Source: Sepioteuthis lessoniana
Lineage: Eukaryota > Mollusca > Cephalopoda > Myopsida > Loliginidae
NCBI GenBank assembly: GCA_963585895.1
Contig: OY757934.1
Span: 46,243,055-46,307,054 of the forward strand
Reading direction: 5' to 3'
DNA: 64,000 nt
The notes below the pieces were generated by a model. That model ran no database searches, was not told the DNA's origin, and worked only from the letters and a program-made list of their open reading frames with translations. A program made the position numbers and the translations under genes. Position 1 is the stretch's first letter, and the number at the start of each line of letters is the position of its first letter. This document shows, piece after piece, positions 43,836-53,857 of this stretch.

Positions 43836-44465
43836 TGCCCAGTCGGCTGAGGCTGGAAAATACACAGACGGCACCTCTGCAGAGAGGTAACCCCCCACCA
43901 ACGAGTGTCCTGTAATGACACTAAACAATCCGATGGTGAGGCTCCAGTGATGCTGGAGTTTGGGGGAATGCGGAGTACCCCTTCATTGCCATTGCTCCCA
44001 AGTCCACTCTGGCTCGGAATGGTAGCACCTGATAAGGCCCTATCTATGGGTTAAATAGAACTAAACTGCATACTTATGTTAAACTGAATTGTTTGACTAA
44101 ACTGAATAGCCTTAAATAGAATTTTTCTTGACAATTAAACCGTGTACTTACATTTAAACTGCGTACTTATGCTAAGCTGAATTGTTTGAAAAGGAACTGT
44201 TTTTGACATTAAAACTGTACTTACACTAAACTGAATTGTTTAATATAGAACTTTTGAAATTTATCTGTGTAAAGAAAATCTATACTTATACTAAACTGAA
44301 TTGCTTGGATTAGAACTGTTTGACTAAACTAAATAGCATGAAATAGAAATGTTTTTACAATTTAACTTTGTAAACATGCTAAACCGAATTGTTTGATCAT
44401 TTATATAAAAATGGATTTGGCATTAAATAACCTCCACGGTTGATATGCCATAAAACCCAACCAGC
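43836..44465 (+). repeat. Dispersed repeat D, long copy
   Basis: Starts TTGCCCAGTCGGCTGAGGCTG. Full core, at least six ACTGAATTGTTTGA-type units, and end box ATGGATTTGGCATTAAATAA, then CATAAAACCCAACC. Confidence 0.78.
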
Positions 44466-44734
44466 TTCCATGTATCTTACAGATTAGTAAGGTAATCATG
44501 TATAACATAACAACTACAATGACTTCAATCCTCAATATGTGTTTTGCACTTCTAATCAGATGTTTTATTAGCAGAAAACATATCTGTTATACCTAAAAAA
44601 AAAAAAGGTTACTGAATGAGAAATAACCAAAGGGGAGGTTAGAAATGAAATGGAAATCTTTATAACCTTAACAAAATACAATACTTGCCAGCGGCGCGAA
44701 GAAGGTAACCTCTCCTGTTGGTGACTACTTGATT
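44466..44734. other. AT-rich spacer
   Basis: No recognised feature. It ends at a less AT-rich segment. Confidence 0.4.
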
Positions 44735-44998
44735 AGTATATTTTCCCTATTTGTCGTATGTCCCACCAACCGGACGAATTTAGCACACGGTATTTTTTAA
44801 GGTGGGTCCGTGCACTGGGCTGTAGCTCAGGCATGCCAGGCCGCTCCAAAAATACCACGGGCCCCGTTGGCATTCCTCTAAAAAGTAGCGCCTCTGGCGC
44901 CAAGGGATAAACATGGCCTCTCCGAAGAGGGGTAGAGCCTGGAAGACAAGAAGGGTCGGCTGCATGACGTAAATGCTAAGCTTGCCCGGCACCCACTT
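44735..44998. other. GC-richer unassigned segment
   Basis: Contains GGTGGGTCCGTGCACTGGGC and CCACGGGCCCCGTTGGCATTC. A 73-codon minus frame (44780-45001) has no recognised domain. TTTTCCCTATTTGTCGTATG with CACCAACCGGACGA at 44745-44775 recurs at the end of the tandem repeats, so both belong to one element. Confidence 0.45.
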
Positions 44999-45205
44999 CA
45001 TGCTGCGTTGATCGAATGAAATACCACTTCAAAGGATATTTTCCCTTATTTGTCGTATGTCTTACGTCATGCTGCGTTGATCGAATGAAATACCACTTCT
45101 AAGGATATTTTCCCTTATTTGTCGTATGTCTTACGTCATGCTGCGTTGATCGAATGAAATACCACTTCTAAGGATATTTTCCCTTATTTGTCGTATGTCT
45201 TACCA
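44999..45205. repeat. Three tandem 69-bp units
   Basis: Units start at 44999, 45068 and 45137 with CATGCTGCGTTGATCGAATG and end with TTTGTCGTATGTCTTACGT. The last two are almost identical. The third unit runs into CAACCGGACGAG, as the flanking single copy at 44770 does. Confidence 0.92.
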
Positions 45206-45310
45206 ACCGGACGAGTTTGACATAAGGCTATCAGCACGACTTGATGGTGAAGATCATATATATATATGATAAAAATACGCGGAAAAGTGGATAAATCGAA
45301 CTTCCAACGG

Positions 45311-45364
45311 GTTTAGTGATCATATTTCGTTCTTTATTAACAGAAAAACTTCATCAGACTAAAC
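45311..45364 (-). ncRNA. Hammerhead ribozyme motif, type I with short helix III
   Basis: Read from 45364 leftward. Helix I 5' strand GTTTAGT; core CTGATGA; helix II AGTTTTT...AAAGAAC (six pairs, one G-U, nine-base loop); core GAAA; two-pair helix III TATGA with an ATG loop; cleavage position TC; helix I 3' strand ACTAAAC, an exact complement of the first strand. All invariant core bases (C3, U4, G5, A6, G8, A9, G12, A13, A14, A15.1, U16.1, C17) are present. One unpaired A precedes helix II. An outer pairing of AAAAAACGCG with CGCGTATTTTT is possible. Such hammerheads are known in Penelope-like elements and retrozymes. Activity is inferred. Confidence 0.62.
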
Positions 45365-45747
45365 ATATTCGCGTTTTTTACATTTTAGCAAATAAGGAAA
45401 AATATAAACTAATGGAGAATGTAAAAAGGTATAAAGGGAGGGAATAGGTCAAAAGAAAAGAGGTAGATAAGGGAAAGAATAAAGAGGGAAATAGATACAG
45501 GTTTGAGTGATGCTTTTAGAAGTTAATTTAGCTTTTGACTGTGACTGTCTGAGTAGATGGTCGTAGCTAGGTGGCACCAAAGCGTATTGACCAGATAGAA
45601 GTGAATTAATTTCAGTGAGAAAGAGGTAAATATGTATGGGAGAGTTTGTTTTTTTTTAAAGAAAAAAAGAAAGAAGCAAGAGGAAATGAAGGAGGCAAGA
45701 TTTCATGCTTATCCTGTTTCATCAAAGACATTGACTATAATGGAGTA
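45365..45747. other. Purine-rich flank of the hammerhead motif
   Basis: No coding region. Many A and GA runs. If the ribozyme belongs to a retroelement, its body would lie here on minus, but no reverse transcriptase is seen. Confidence 0.4.
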
Positions 45748-45880
45748 TCCATATTTACCCAACCCCTCCGCTGAGCAGGATATGACATAAGGTCAATTTT
45801 TAAGCGGAGTTTAACAGGTTTGAATTCAGATTTTTCCTTCTCTTAGACTAGTTGCCTCACCAAAGCAGAGACATCAAATT
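45748..45880 (-). repeat. SINE B 3' fragment
   Basis: CCAACCCCTCCGCTGAGCAG to GACTAGTTGCCTCACC. The tRNA-like head is missing. Confidence 0.7.
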
Positions 45881-45959
45881 AATGTTTTTTTAACTGTTAT
45901 TATATCAGTTTCCAGGACATGTAATCTTTTTTTTTTAGTTTCTTGTCTCAGTAATAAAT

Positions 45960-46300
45960 CACTATTGATTGCATCTATTTTGAGACAGTTTTGAATAATT
46001 TTGTCTCCAAATAAGTAGTGATGCAAAATATTTTTCCTCTCTTGTCCAAGGCATGTTATAGTTTACTATTTTCAAATCTGAAGCAAAAAAAAACAAAAAA
46101 AAATCCCGAAAAACAGAATATTATTACTAGTAGAGTTATTAGCAGTCACATGGGTCTCATGTATATTGAGACACCCAATATAATCATGTATATTGAGATA
46201 CCCTATTTATTCGCAGTCACATGGGTCCCATGTATATTGAGACACCCTATATTAACAGTCACATGGGCCCCATGTATATTGAGACATCTTATATATAAAA
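45960..46300 (-). mobile_element. Tc1/mariner-type remnant with repeated end
   Basis: TTTTGTCTCCAAATAAGTAG and ACTATTTTCAAATCTGAAGC match the two halves of the element split at 21251/22564. At the right the terminal segment CACATGGGTCTCATGTATAT with TTGAGACACCC is present three to four times between 46140 and 46290. Confidence 0.65.
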
Positions 46301-46390
46301 TATATTTTTTGACTGCTATATATTTAAGCATTTGATAAAATTGTTTGGGGAGTATTTATTTATGGGCGTTAGAGCATATACTAAAGTAGA

Positions 46391-46625
46391 CAGGGGCGCT
46401 TACAGTGTAACGATTACCGTCGTAGAAAATGGACACTGTAGCCAGAATTCAAATCCTGGACGAGGCTGTTTGCTTTTATTATAGCGCTAATATCCGTGGG
46501 AAAGATACGAATCCAATTATTCACCCTCTAACGATAGTAGGGTACTTCGCTGTTGAATTCCACTTAAAATTTGACCTCGTGTCACATTCAGCTTGTGCGA
46601 AGAGATTGGCTTTATATAATTACAT
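46391..46625 (+). mobile_element. SINE B, diverged
   Basis: Head GGCGCTTACAGTGTAACG, box AATTCAAATCCTGGACGAGG and a partly deleted body. Confidence 0.7.
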
Positions 46626-46929
46626 ATAAGTTGTGTGTGCGCGCACGCGCGTGCACTGGGGATGCTCTAAAATTTGATACTCCTGTCTATTTCTATGGAA
46701 ATTGGAACAAGTACAGAGGGCACAAGAACACCGATAGATAGGGCAAGTTTCCAAATAAAAAATGCAAAACAAACCTTTTAACGTTGTTGTCAGCATTGAC
46801 GGTGCATTTTGGACTGTGATGAACAATATGAAGAAGCCTTTTCTTCTGGTCATTTGCCTTCATTTTGAAAGTCATTCATTTCCGGTTCCGGTGTTTTACA
46901 TTCATTGAAAAGAACACTTTGTCAATAAG
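46626..46929. other. Unassigned DNA
   Basis: A short CG/CA alternating run (GTGCGCGCACGCGCGTGCAC) at 46638-46657 could form Z-DNA. No gene seen. Confidence 0.45.
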
Positions 46930-47097
46930 CGGCGATTCAGCGGGAGATCACAAAGAAGAAGAAGAAAAAAGTAAAAATTAATGAAGACAAAAAAAAAAAG
47001 ATGAAGACATGAAGAAAATGGAGGAGAAGGAAAGAAAGAAATTTATAAAGGAATTAAAAGAAAGAAAGAACTGAATTTATAAAAAGATAATTTCAAA

Positions 47098-47133
<36 letters not shown>

Positions 47134-47257
47134 AAGAAAGAAATTCAAAAGGAAATTCAGATAAAAAAGAAAAAAGTCAAGAAATTTCAGGATGATAGAA
47201 TAAAGCAATAAAAAGTGAGAATGAATGAATGGGATGTATAAAGTAATATATTCATAA

Positions 47258-47289
<32 letters not shown>

Positions 47290-47520
47290 ATTAAATAGAG
47301 AAATTAAGAAAAAGAAAGAAAGAAAGAAAAATTTTACGAAATTCAGAAAAATGGATTATAATAAACAAAGACATCTAAAAGAAAACAAAGAGAGAAAGAA
47401 AAACTAGAAAAACGAGAGGAAGAAAGGAATTTAGGAAAATACAGTTAGAAAAAAAGATATAGTTAAAGAAAGATAAAAATGAAACAAATCAAAAAGAAAA
47501 TAGGCAATGAAATTGCAAAA
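46930..47520. repeat. Polypurine region with (AAAG)n
   Basis: Nearly all A and G on the plus strand, with AAAG runs near 47095-47148 and 47260-47290. Confidence 0.9.
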
Positions 47521-48820
47521 GCATTGACTCCCTGATTGTTTTTATTCCGTCACTGGAGTCAAATGTTCGAACTTCAACTTGGGTATTTCATTGTTATGCA
47601 TATCTTCAAACATATCAATCGTGCAAACCATCCTGGGATGGGAATAGGGTATTATGACCCCCCACCACCACCACCATCAAACCTGTTAAGGAACTTCTCG
47701 GGTCGAATTTTTGATAAAAACAAGTCGTTGATACTGTCTGTTCTCGGGGAGATGGAAAGAAATACAGAAGGCAGTTCGAAAATAAACCATACGCCTAATG
47801 AAGGACGGAGAGTGCACCGACCGACACAGATAAAGAATAAATTTGTGGCTGGTCTGAAGAAAACCTCACCCCAGAATTTCAGGTATTTTTCATATTTTTG
47901 CTGCTCTCGGAATAAGTGATTTTTCGTACACTTTCTAAAACGAAAATCATAAGCAAATTACTGCTTGGGTTATTAAGTGCAAATGAAGTTCAAGATGCTA
48001 ATGATATCTCCCAGTCTTAGCGTTGATGGATTGCGCAGTCGTTGAATTTCCCGGGAATGATTAGAGTCCAGCCTTTGATCTAAAAGGGTGCAATCTAGAC
48101 CGACCCTGCTAACGTTACGGGCTATATTTTATTGTGCAGGCGGTCTCTTGTTTTGGGGTTGCTTTTGTTTTGTTTTTTTTAGATATTTTTATGGAGGTCC
48201 TGTTTGTTTGTTTGTTTGTTTGTTTGTTTTTTCACCAAGTACATCTCAGTAAATCAACCTTAAAATTCCAACGAAAAAATTTCCAAAGACAGTTTCCCAA
48301 CCTCCGTCCGCATCCACTACTTCATAACGTATACCAAATTAAAGAAAGGGGAAATCAATGGTTTGAGAATAGAGGTAAATTACATCGCCCCAACCCCAGC
48401 TTAAAAAAAAAAAACGTTCTTTACTATTTCCTTTTCAATTTTATTTTAAAAAAAGTTCCTAAATCTCATTATTTTCCTCGTGTACCCTCAGGGAAAATGC
48501 TTATCAAACTTTCATTACCTACGTAATATCATCTCTTAATATAGTTGTGTTAGTATAGTTATTTACTAACCTTAAAGCAGAAGTCTTGAGAACCTAGTGA
48601 GAAAGTATAGAGAACTTAGTGAGAAAAGGACAAAGTCTTCATACTATATAACTCTAACTTATTTGTATTAAGGATAGTTACTTGAAGGTATAATTGTTTT
48701 TCTAAGAATTATTATTAGTTACAAGAAACCATATTACGGTGTACCAATAAATGATTATTATTAAATAGAAATAGTTACTTGAAACCATATAATTAGTATA
48801 ATTTATTAGTATTATATAGC
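47521..48820. other. Unassigned 1.3 kb with two open stretches
   Basis: Frames at 47536-47919 (127 codons) and 48134-48526 (130 codons) have no recognised domain. The first spans a CCA run, and the second a (GTTT)n run giving VCLFVCLF. Both are more likely chance frames than genes. Confidence 0.4.
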
Positions 48821-48890
48821 ATTGGTCTAGTGGGTAGAGTGTTCTCCAATGATCCGGGAGACCTCGGTTCAGTCCCAGGTCGCGTCATAC
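48821..48890 (+). mobile_element. SINE A, 5' part, interrupted by LTR
   Basis: Head CTAGTGGGTAGAGTGTTCTCC and box GGTTCAGTCCCAGG, up to CGCGTCATAC. It resumes at 49578. Confidence 0.8.
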
Positions 48891-49577
48891 TGTTGTATTT
48901 TGACCTTCGACCTGGCCAAAAATGCTATTCCAAGGTGATGCACCAGAAGGAGGTGACACATTCTAGTGGCAGTTATGAGAGGAAATCGCGTGGGCGGAAA
49001 TTGGCTGATGAAATGAGACGAGATAAAAAAATTCCCATGGTACACTCATAGACTGATGCACCGGAAGAGAGTGACCTGTGAACTGCATGACAGTTATTAC
49101 CGCTTGATGACGATCAAACATGCGATTTCAAAGATCGAGTAGGCGACTGAGTGGACGTTGAACTATTATATAACTCAGTCAAGACAGAAGTTCGAGTTCC
49201 TGTTAGAGATCGGACGGAGTTATAGACGAGATGTGGTAAGGAAAGCCACATCTGGCCGAAGGGGCCTTGGGGCTCCGATGAGTTGGGGTCCAGGGAAGTT
49301 GCTGATAAGATGCAGTAAAGAAAGCCATCACCCAGCAGAGTGGGCCTCTAGGCCTCCGGTTGAGCATCCGGAGAACGAGAAAGACACAACGTTGACGGCC
49401 ATAAGAGTAGGGGTCAAAATATTACAGTTTATGTTCGGTCTCCAGCTCCCTCTCACAGTAAAACCGCACACAACCCTTTCGAACCCTTGCAATAAAGTGA
49501 GAGGTATATATTTGTAGAGAAGTCTTCCTGCGTCTTTATTATTGTGTCGCTATGATGCTGTAGATGACAATATAACA
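48891..49577. mobile_element. Solo LTR, 687 bp
   Basis: Begins TGTTGTATTTTG and ends TATAACA, so the ends are TG...CA with short inverted repeats. It is flanked by the 4-bp duplication ATAC (48887-48890 and 49578-49581), and the SINE A sequence reads through when the insert is removed. Inside, a TATTATATAA box lies near 49164 and AATAAA at 49491, in the order of U3, R and U5 for a plus-strand transcript. No coding region or second LTR is present, so it is the product of recombination between two LTRs. The 4-bp duplication fits Gypsy- or BEL-type elements. Confidence 0.87.
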
Positions 49578-49673
49578 ATACCAAAGACTTTAAAAATGGA
49601 ACTTGATGCCTACTGGCGTATCAAGGGTAAAGTGGAGCAATCCATGGAAAGAAGTAGCGCCCTCCCCTACATC
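49578..49673 (+). mobile_element. SINE A, 3' part
   Basis: Continues ATACCAAAGACTTTAAAAAT through AAGTGGAGCAATCCATGG to CCTCCCCTACATC. The final tail is missing. Confidence 0.75.
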
Positions 49674-49714
49674 TTGAAAACCTATAATTGTGTGCAAATT
49701 TTTTGTATTAGACG

Positions 49715-50045
49715 GATTGATTGATTTTAACGGCTTCTCAACCAACCTTGGGTTATTTCATTCCTAGATTTTAGGAATTCGTGCTCATTGTACGTTCATA
49801 CTGATATTCGTGTTGTTGCTAAGGAGTCTTTTCTTTTTCTTTTTTTTTTCCCTATCAAATGCGAATAATTTCTAAAAAGATCAATTTGAACCACAGATGG
49901 GACACAATAGAGTTGCGGTGTAATAAGAATGCGAAGCTACTTCACGCTCGCCAGAGTTCAAGAACTGGAGCCTCACCATCCGATGCAATTTACTGTTATA
50001 GCCAGGATACAAATCATTTAGTGGGTAAAGTTGGTATTTAGCCAC
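49715..50045 (-). repeat. Repeat D2
   Basis: GATTGATTTTAACGGCTTCT edge, CCCTATCAAATGCGAATAAT and CACAGATGGGACACAATAG core. Confidence 0.55.
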
Positions 50046-50219
50046 CTCCTATGCCACCAACAGGATTCAACGAAGGTCGATTTATAAACCGAGTGCAACT
50101 TATTTCAATTCAGTTGGTTTGTTGGTTGGTTGGTTGGTCTTTACGGTGTATTAACCCCTTTCGGACCATTTAACACTGAATTAAGTCATTTTGATAAAAG
50201 TTTCAAACAATTCAGTTTA

Positions 50220-50855
50220 CAGGCTGGATCGATAAAATTGTCGCCCTAGAAAAGACGACATGATTCCATTTCCGTTTAATGAAAACCGGTTTTCTTTTTT
50301 TGTTGCAGACCATCTAATAGTTGGCCAGTTGTGTACAAATCCCAAGAGCGATAGGAGCCTTCTATCATGTCTGAAAGTGATACAATATTCAACGAGCGAG
50401 ATCGGAGATGCGCCGCTGTACAACTCCTGCTCTCTATCGATCCAAGTTATGACAACAGGACCATTGCCAGCACCATCAAAATGCAAATCCGGACGGTCAC
50501 AATACTTGTGGGCACAGCTCAACGCATCGGACGACCCTTTGGTGATGATGGAACGGAAGGCCACATCATACCTCCTCACATCTTCTAAGTCGGCTTGAAA
50601 GTCAACACCAAAGTGTGCCTGGAAGTGGTGAAGAGTGTGGTGATCCCCTGGTGCAATCAGGTGGCCGGTGGCAGACCCTGGGTGTGGCAGCAGGACTCGG
50701 CGCCGGCCCACAACTCCAAAGAGACCAAGGCTTGGCTTCAGAAGGAGTGCTACGACTTTGTACCTTTCTCTCACTGCCCCCCCCGACCTGAACCGGCTGG
50801 ACTACTTCGTTTGGTCATACTTTGAGAACATCACCAACATGACCTCCCACAACTG
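50220..50855 (+). mobile_element. Mariner-type element, right end lost but boundary exact
   Basis: Left end CAGGCTGGATCGATAAAATT matches the element at 28711. It reads SESDTIFNERDRRCAAVQLL, then after a deletion VNTKVCLEVVKSVVIPWCNQ, VWQQDSAPAHNSKETKAWLQ and NRLDYFVWSYFENITNMTSH. On the right only CTG of the terminal repeat remains, followed by the TA duplicate and uninterrupted D sequence. Confidence 0.82.
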
Positions 50856-51040
50856 TAGTATGAGTATTGTTTTTTCTTTACACACAGTTGACATGACAAA
50901 ACATTTCTATTTCAAACAGTTCAGTTTAGCATAACTCCGTAGATTTAAGACACAGTTAAATGTAAAAACATGGTTTGGTTTAGTTTTGTGGCATATCAAA
51001 CATTGAAGGTTATTTACTGCCGAATCTATTTTTATACATA

Positions 51041-51523
51041 CGAGGTGCATACGATAAGTTTCCAGACTTTTTTCGTATGGACACTTTTATTGATAGTACA
51101 CGCATGAAACTCTTGTCCCCTTCCAAGTAATCACCTTCAACTGCAATGCACTTGTTGTACCGTTCCAACATCTTCTGTAAGGCCCCCATGGAAGTCCTCT
51201 TGTGTGAGCGTGTCAATGACCTTCGTCACAGCCTCTTTCATCTCTTCAGTTGTCTCATAACGACCGCCTCCAAGCTTTTCCTTGAGCTTAGGGAATAAGC
51301 AAAAGTCACTGGGAGCAAGGTCAGGACTATGGGGAGGCTGAGGAACTATCTTGATGCCCATCTTGGTCAAATAGTCTGTGACAAGGATGGAGTTGAGGAC
51401 TGATGTATTGTCCTGGTCAAAATGCCACTGACCCGATTTGAAGAGTGCTGGCCTCTTCCGACGGAATCTTCCGGAACTCCCATATGAAAAAAAAAAGTCT
51501 GGAAACATATCGTATGCACCTCG
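51041..51523 (-). mobile_element. Mariner (DD34D) deletion derivative
   Basis: Bounded by TA. Inverted ends CGAGGTGCATACGATAAGTT (left) and its counterpart at the right. It keeps only the C-terminal coding part: minus-strand FDQDNTSVLNSILVTDYLTK with the second Asp and SPDLAPSDFCLFPKLKEKL with the third, 34 residues apart. Same family as 40837 and 53858. Confidence 0.85.
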
Positions 51524-51979
51524 TATAAACAATTCTATTTCAAACAATTCAGTTTTAGCATGAGTACACAGTTTTCAAAAACAGTCCTATTTCTAATAAT
51601 TCAGTTAATCAACAAAATTAAATTGTTCCAAGTATTACAATGCATCACAAACCATTCAATTAAACGGTTGAATGTCAAAATAGTTCTTTCTTAAACTAGT
51701 CAGTTTAGCATAAGCACATAGTTGAGTTCTATTTGACTCATAGATAGGACACTATCAGGTGCTACCACTCTGGGACAGAGTGAACCTTGGAGCGATGGTT
51801 ATTAAGGGGTACTCTGCATTCCTCAAAGCGCCAGCATTACTGAAGCCTCGCCATCAAATTGTTTAGTGTCATATCCATAACACCTTTGGAGAGTCTTACC
51901 CGTCTACAGAGATGCAGTCGGTGTATTCTACAGCCCCAGCCGACTAGGCCCTTGGGTTCAGAGTTTTCCGTCAAGACGA

Positions 51980-52170
51980 ATCCCTGTCGCTGGGACTTAG
52001 CATACACTGACTATATTTCCTTTGCAAAAGGGTAAGACATCACCAAAAATGGGTGGTCTGCGTATAATACTAAACTGCATCTGATGGTGAGGCTCCAGTT
52101 CTGGGCATCTTACGTGTGTGAAATAATCTTTTATTGCTAAAACTCCCTGTTCCACTCTGATGAAAAAATC
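51980..52170 (+). repeat. Repeat D2, partial
   Basis: CATACACTGACTATATTTCC, CATCTGATGGTGAGGCTCC and ACTCCCTGTTCCACTCTG match the D2 core in the plus sense. Confidence 0.5.
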
Positions 52171-52330
52171 GGATTTTTAAGTCCTAGCTTTTAATTGTTT
52201 ATTAAACTTAAGACAAAGATTAAGAAAAAACTGTACGTTGAACTTGTTATTCGAAGAGTTTCCAAGAATGGCAGATTCTTAGATATCCTGCCAGTAGAAA
52301 ATTCCACTGATTATAGCGAACCAATATATA

Positions 52331-52617
52331 CAGGCTGATTTTTTGAATGATATTAACATCCTTTAAGGTATAATTTCAAAGTCTCCACATGTTCACTATC
52401 CCTGTAAACACGTTGATGGAATCTCCCACAAGTGATTAATATTTCTCTGGGATTAACTTTCTTAGAAAAGCAAAACTGAAATTAGGGAGAGAGCCAATGA
52501 AATATTCCAAAAATATATCGACAGGGGTGGTGAACAGGTGGGGACCCTAAAATCTTAATATGATAAAGGAAATCCTCTAGAAAAATGATCATTTTTGAAG
52601 CACCCTGTAATTAAAAA
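52331..52617. mobile_element. MITE of Tc1/mariner type, 287 bp
   Basis: Ends CAGGCTGATTTTTTGAATGA and the complement CAGGGTGCTTCAAAAATGAT are imperfect inverted repeats of about 25 bp, with TA on both sides (52329-52330, 52618-52619). No coding capacity. Confidence 0.75.
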
Positions 52618-52734
52618 ATACTCACTGATAGCTATCTGTGATATCTTTTGAAGGTCCTAGCTTCTTTAAAAGTTTTCGAGTGTTGGTCGTGTTTTTAACT
52701 GTCTCTCACTGATACATACACACAAACATATATA

Positions 52735-52790
52735 TATATATTAAGAGAGGGACAGACAGACAGACAGAGATAGAGAGAGCATGTACAATA
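52735..52790. repeat. Short TA, CAGA and GA runs
   Basis: Low-complexity cluster similar to that at 7407. Confidence 0.8.
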
Positions 52791-53411
52791 AAAAAAGAAT
52801 CGATTCTAAATATCATTTTTTATATAAAATTTAAAGGTGTGTATTGTTGAGCACCTTATTCAAGAAAAGGATAATGTCTGGACGTCTAAACTTCTGTCTG
52901 GACGAGTCACTGTGAATTTTTAATATTTTTTGATCGGCAATCTTTGGCGAAAACTGTATAGAGTCTGCAGACATTCTACCATGCGACTTTTTTTTGTTTC
53001 ATTAACTCAAGGGTAATATTTGAGCATGTGGAGAACATAAAAAGAAATACAAAGGTACTGTTTCACACCATATCAAAAGGGAAAACTTCAGAGGTGCTTC
53101 GACCGGTGGAAAACTCACTGGAATTCGTCTGTTAAATTCCAAGAGTGCTACTTCGAAGAAAATTTACCATTTATTCAATATTAATTAGTGTCTTGTTAAT
53201 TACTTCTTTCAATTTCGATTCTTTTTAAACATGCCTCGTATTTTCGTCTGAAAATTATTAAAAAAAAACAAACAAATTTTACGCTAATCTTCATATCAAA
53301 ATTGTCAAAAATATTCAGGCAGTGCACTATTTTTCTATACACCCGTTTGATGACAGATGGTGCAATTCGTCCTAATCAGGTTGAAAAATATGTCTGACTT
53401 ACAGGACCAAC
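52791..53411. other. AT-rich DNA without recognised feature
   Basis: No coding region or repeat family seen. Confidence 0.4.
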
Positions 53412-53705
53412 AAAAGCGCATTAGGGGTACGGTTATCATTGTAGGAAATAGAATCGACAACTAGAGTTTAGATCCTTGAGGATGATGTTTTACTTCGCAC
53501 TAATGCTTGTGGGAAAGGCATGAATCCATCTATTTTCTTTCAAGCCATCGATTGACAAATAGTCAGGAAGACTGGCTTCTTTAGCGAAGGTAAGATAACA
53601 GGTTTAGAAGGAAAACTCTTTATTAAAAACAGCTTTACTCCAGTTAAAAATTCACCTTGCTTCACATTCTTCTCGTAGCGGAGGGGTTGGGTAAATGCAT
53701 AATCA
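53412..53705 (+). mobile_element. SINE B, diverged
   Basis: Head GCGCATTAGGGGTACGG, CTTGTGGGAAAGGCATGAATC and a GTAGCGGAGGGGTTGGGTAA end. Confidence 0.72.
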
Positions 53706-53857
53706 ACAAAGTGTAAAAATAAAAATGGATTTGACAAAAAAAGCATTTCAGTTATCAATTAATGAAACTCTTCTTACAGCCCAACGGGAAATTGTTCCTT
53801 TATTCCACATTAAAAGAAATCTGGGGACCATCCTCACGCAATTCAAAAAGTTTGATA

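Larger units (their letters stand above)
50110..51955 (-). repeat. Dispersed repeat D carrying two mariner insertions
   Basis: D sequence occupies 50110-50219, 50856-51040 and 51524-51955. Removing the two insertions restores the D order from (GGTT)n to GTATTCTACAGCCCCAGCCG. Each insertion is at TA. Confidence 0.85.

Noticed and set aside
47536-47919. 127-codon open frame
   Set aside because: No domain, low-complexity proline run, no relative inside the window. Kept only as a note, not called a gene.
48134-48526. 130-codon open frame
   Set aside because: Starts in a T-rich tract and runs through a (GTTT)n run. Composition explains the frame.
50217-50774. 185-codon minus-strand frame
   Set aside because: It is antisense to a mariner transposase whose motifs (QQDSAPAH, LDYFVW) read on plus. 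The near-identical antisense frame at 28708-28977 is likewise a shadow.
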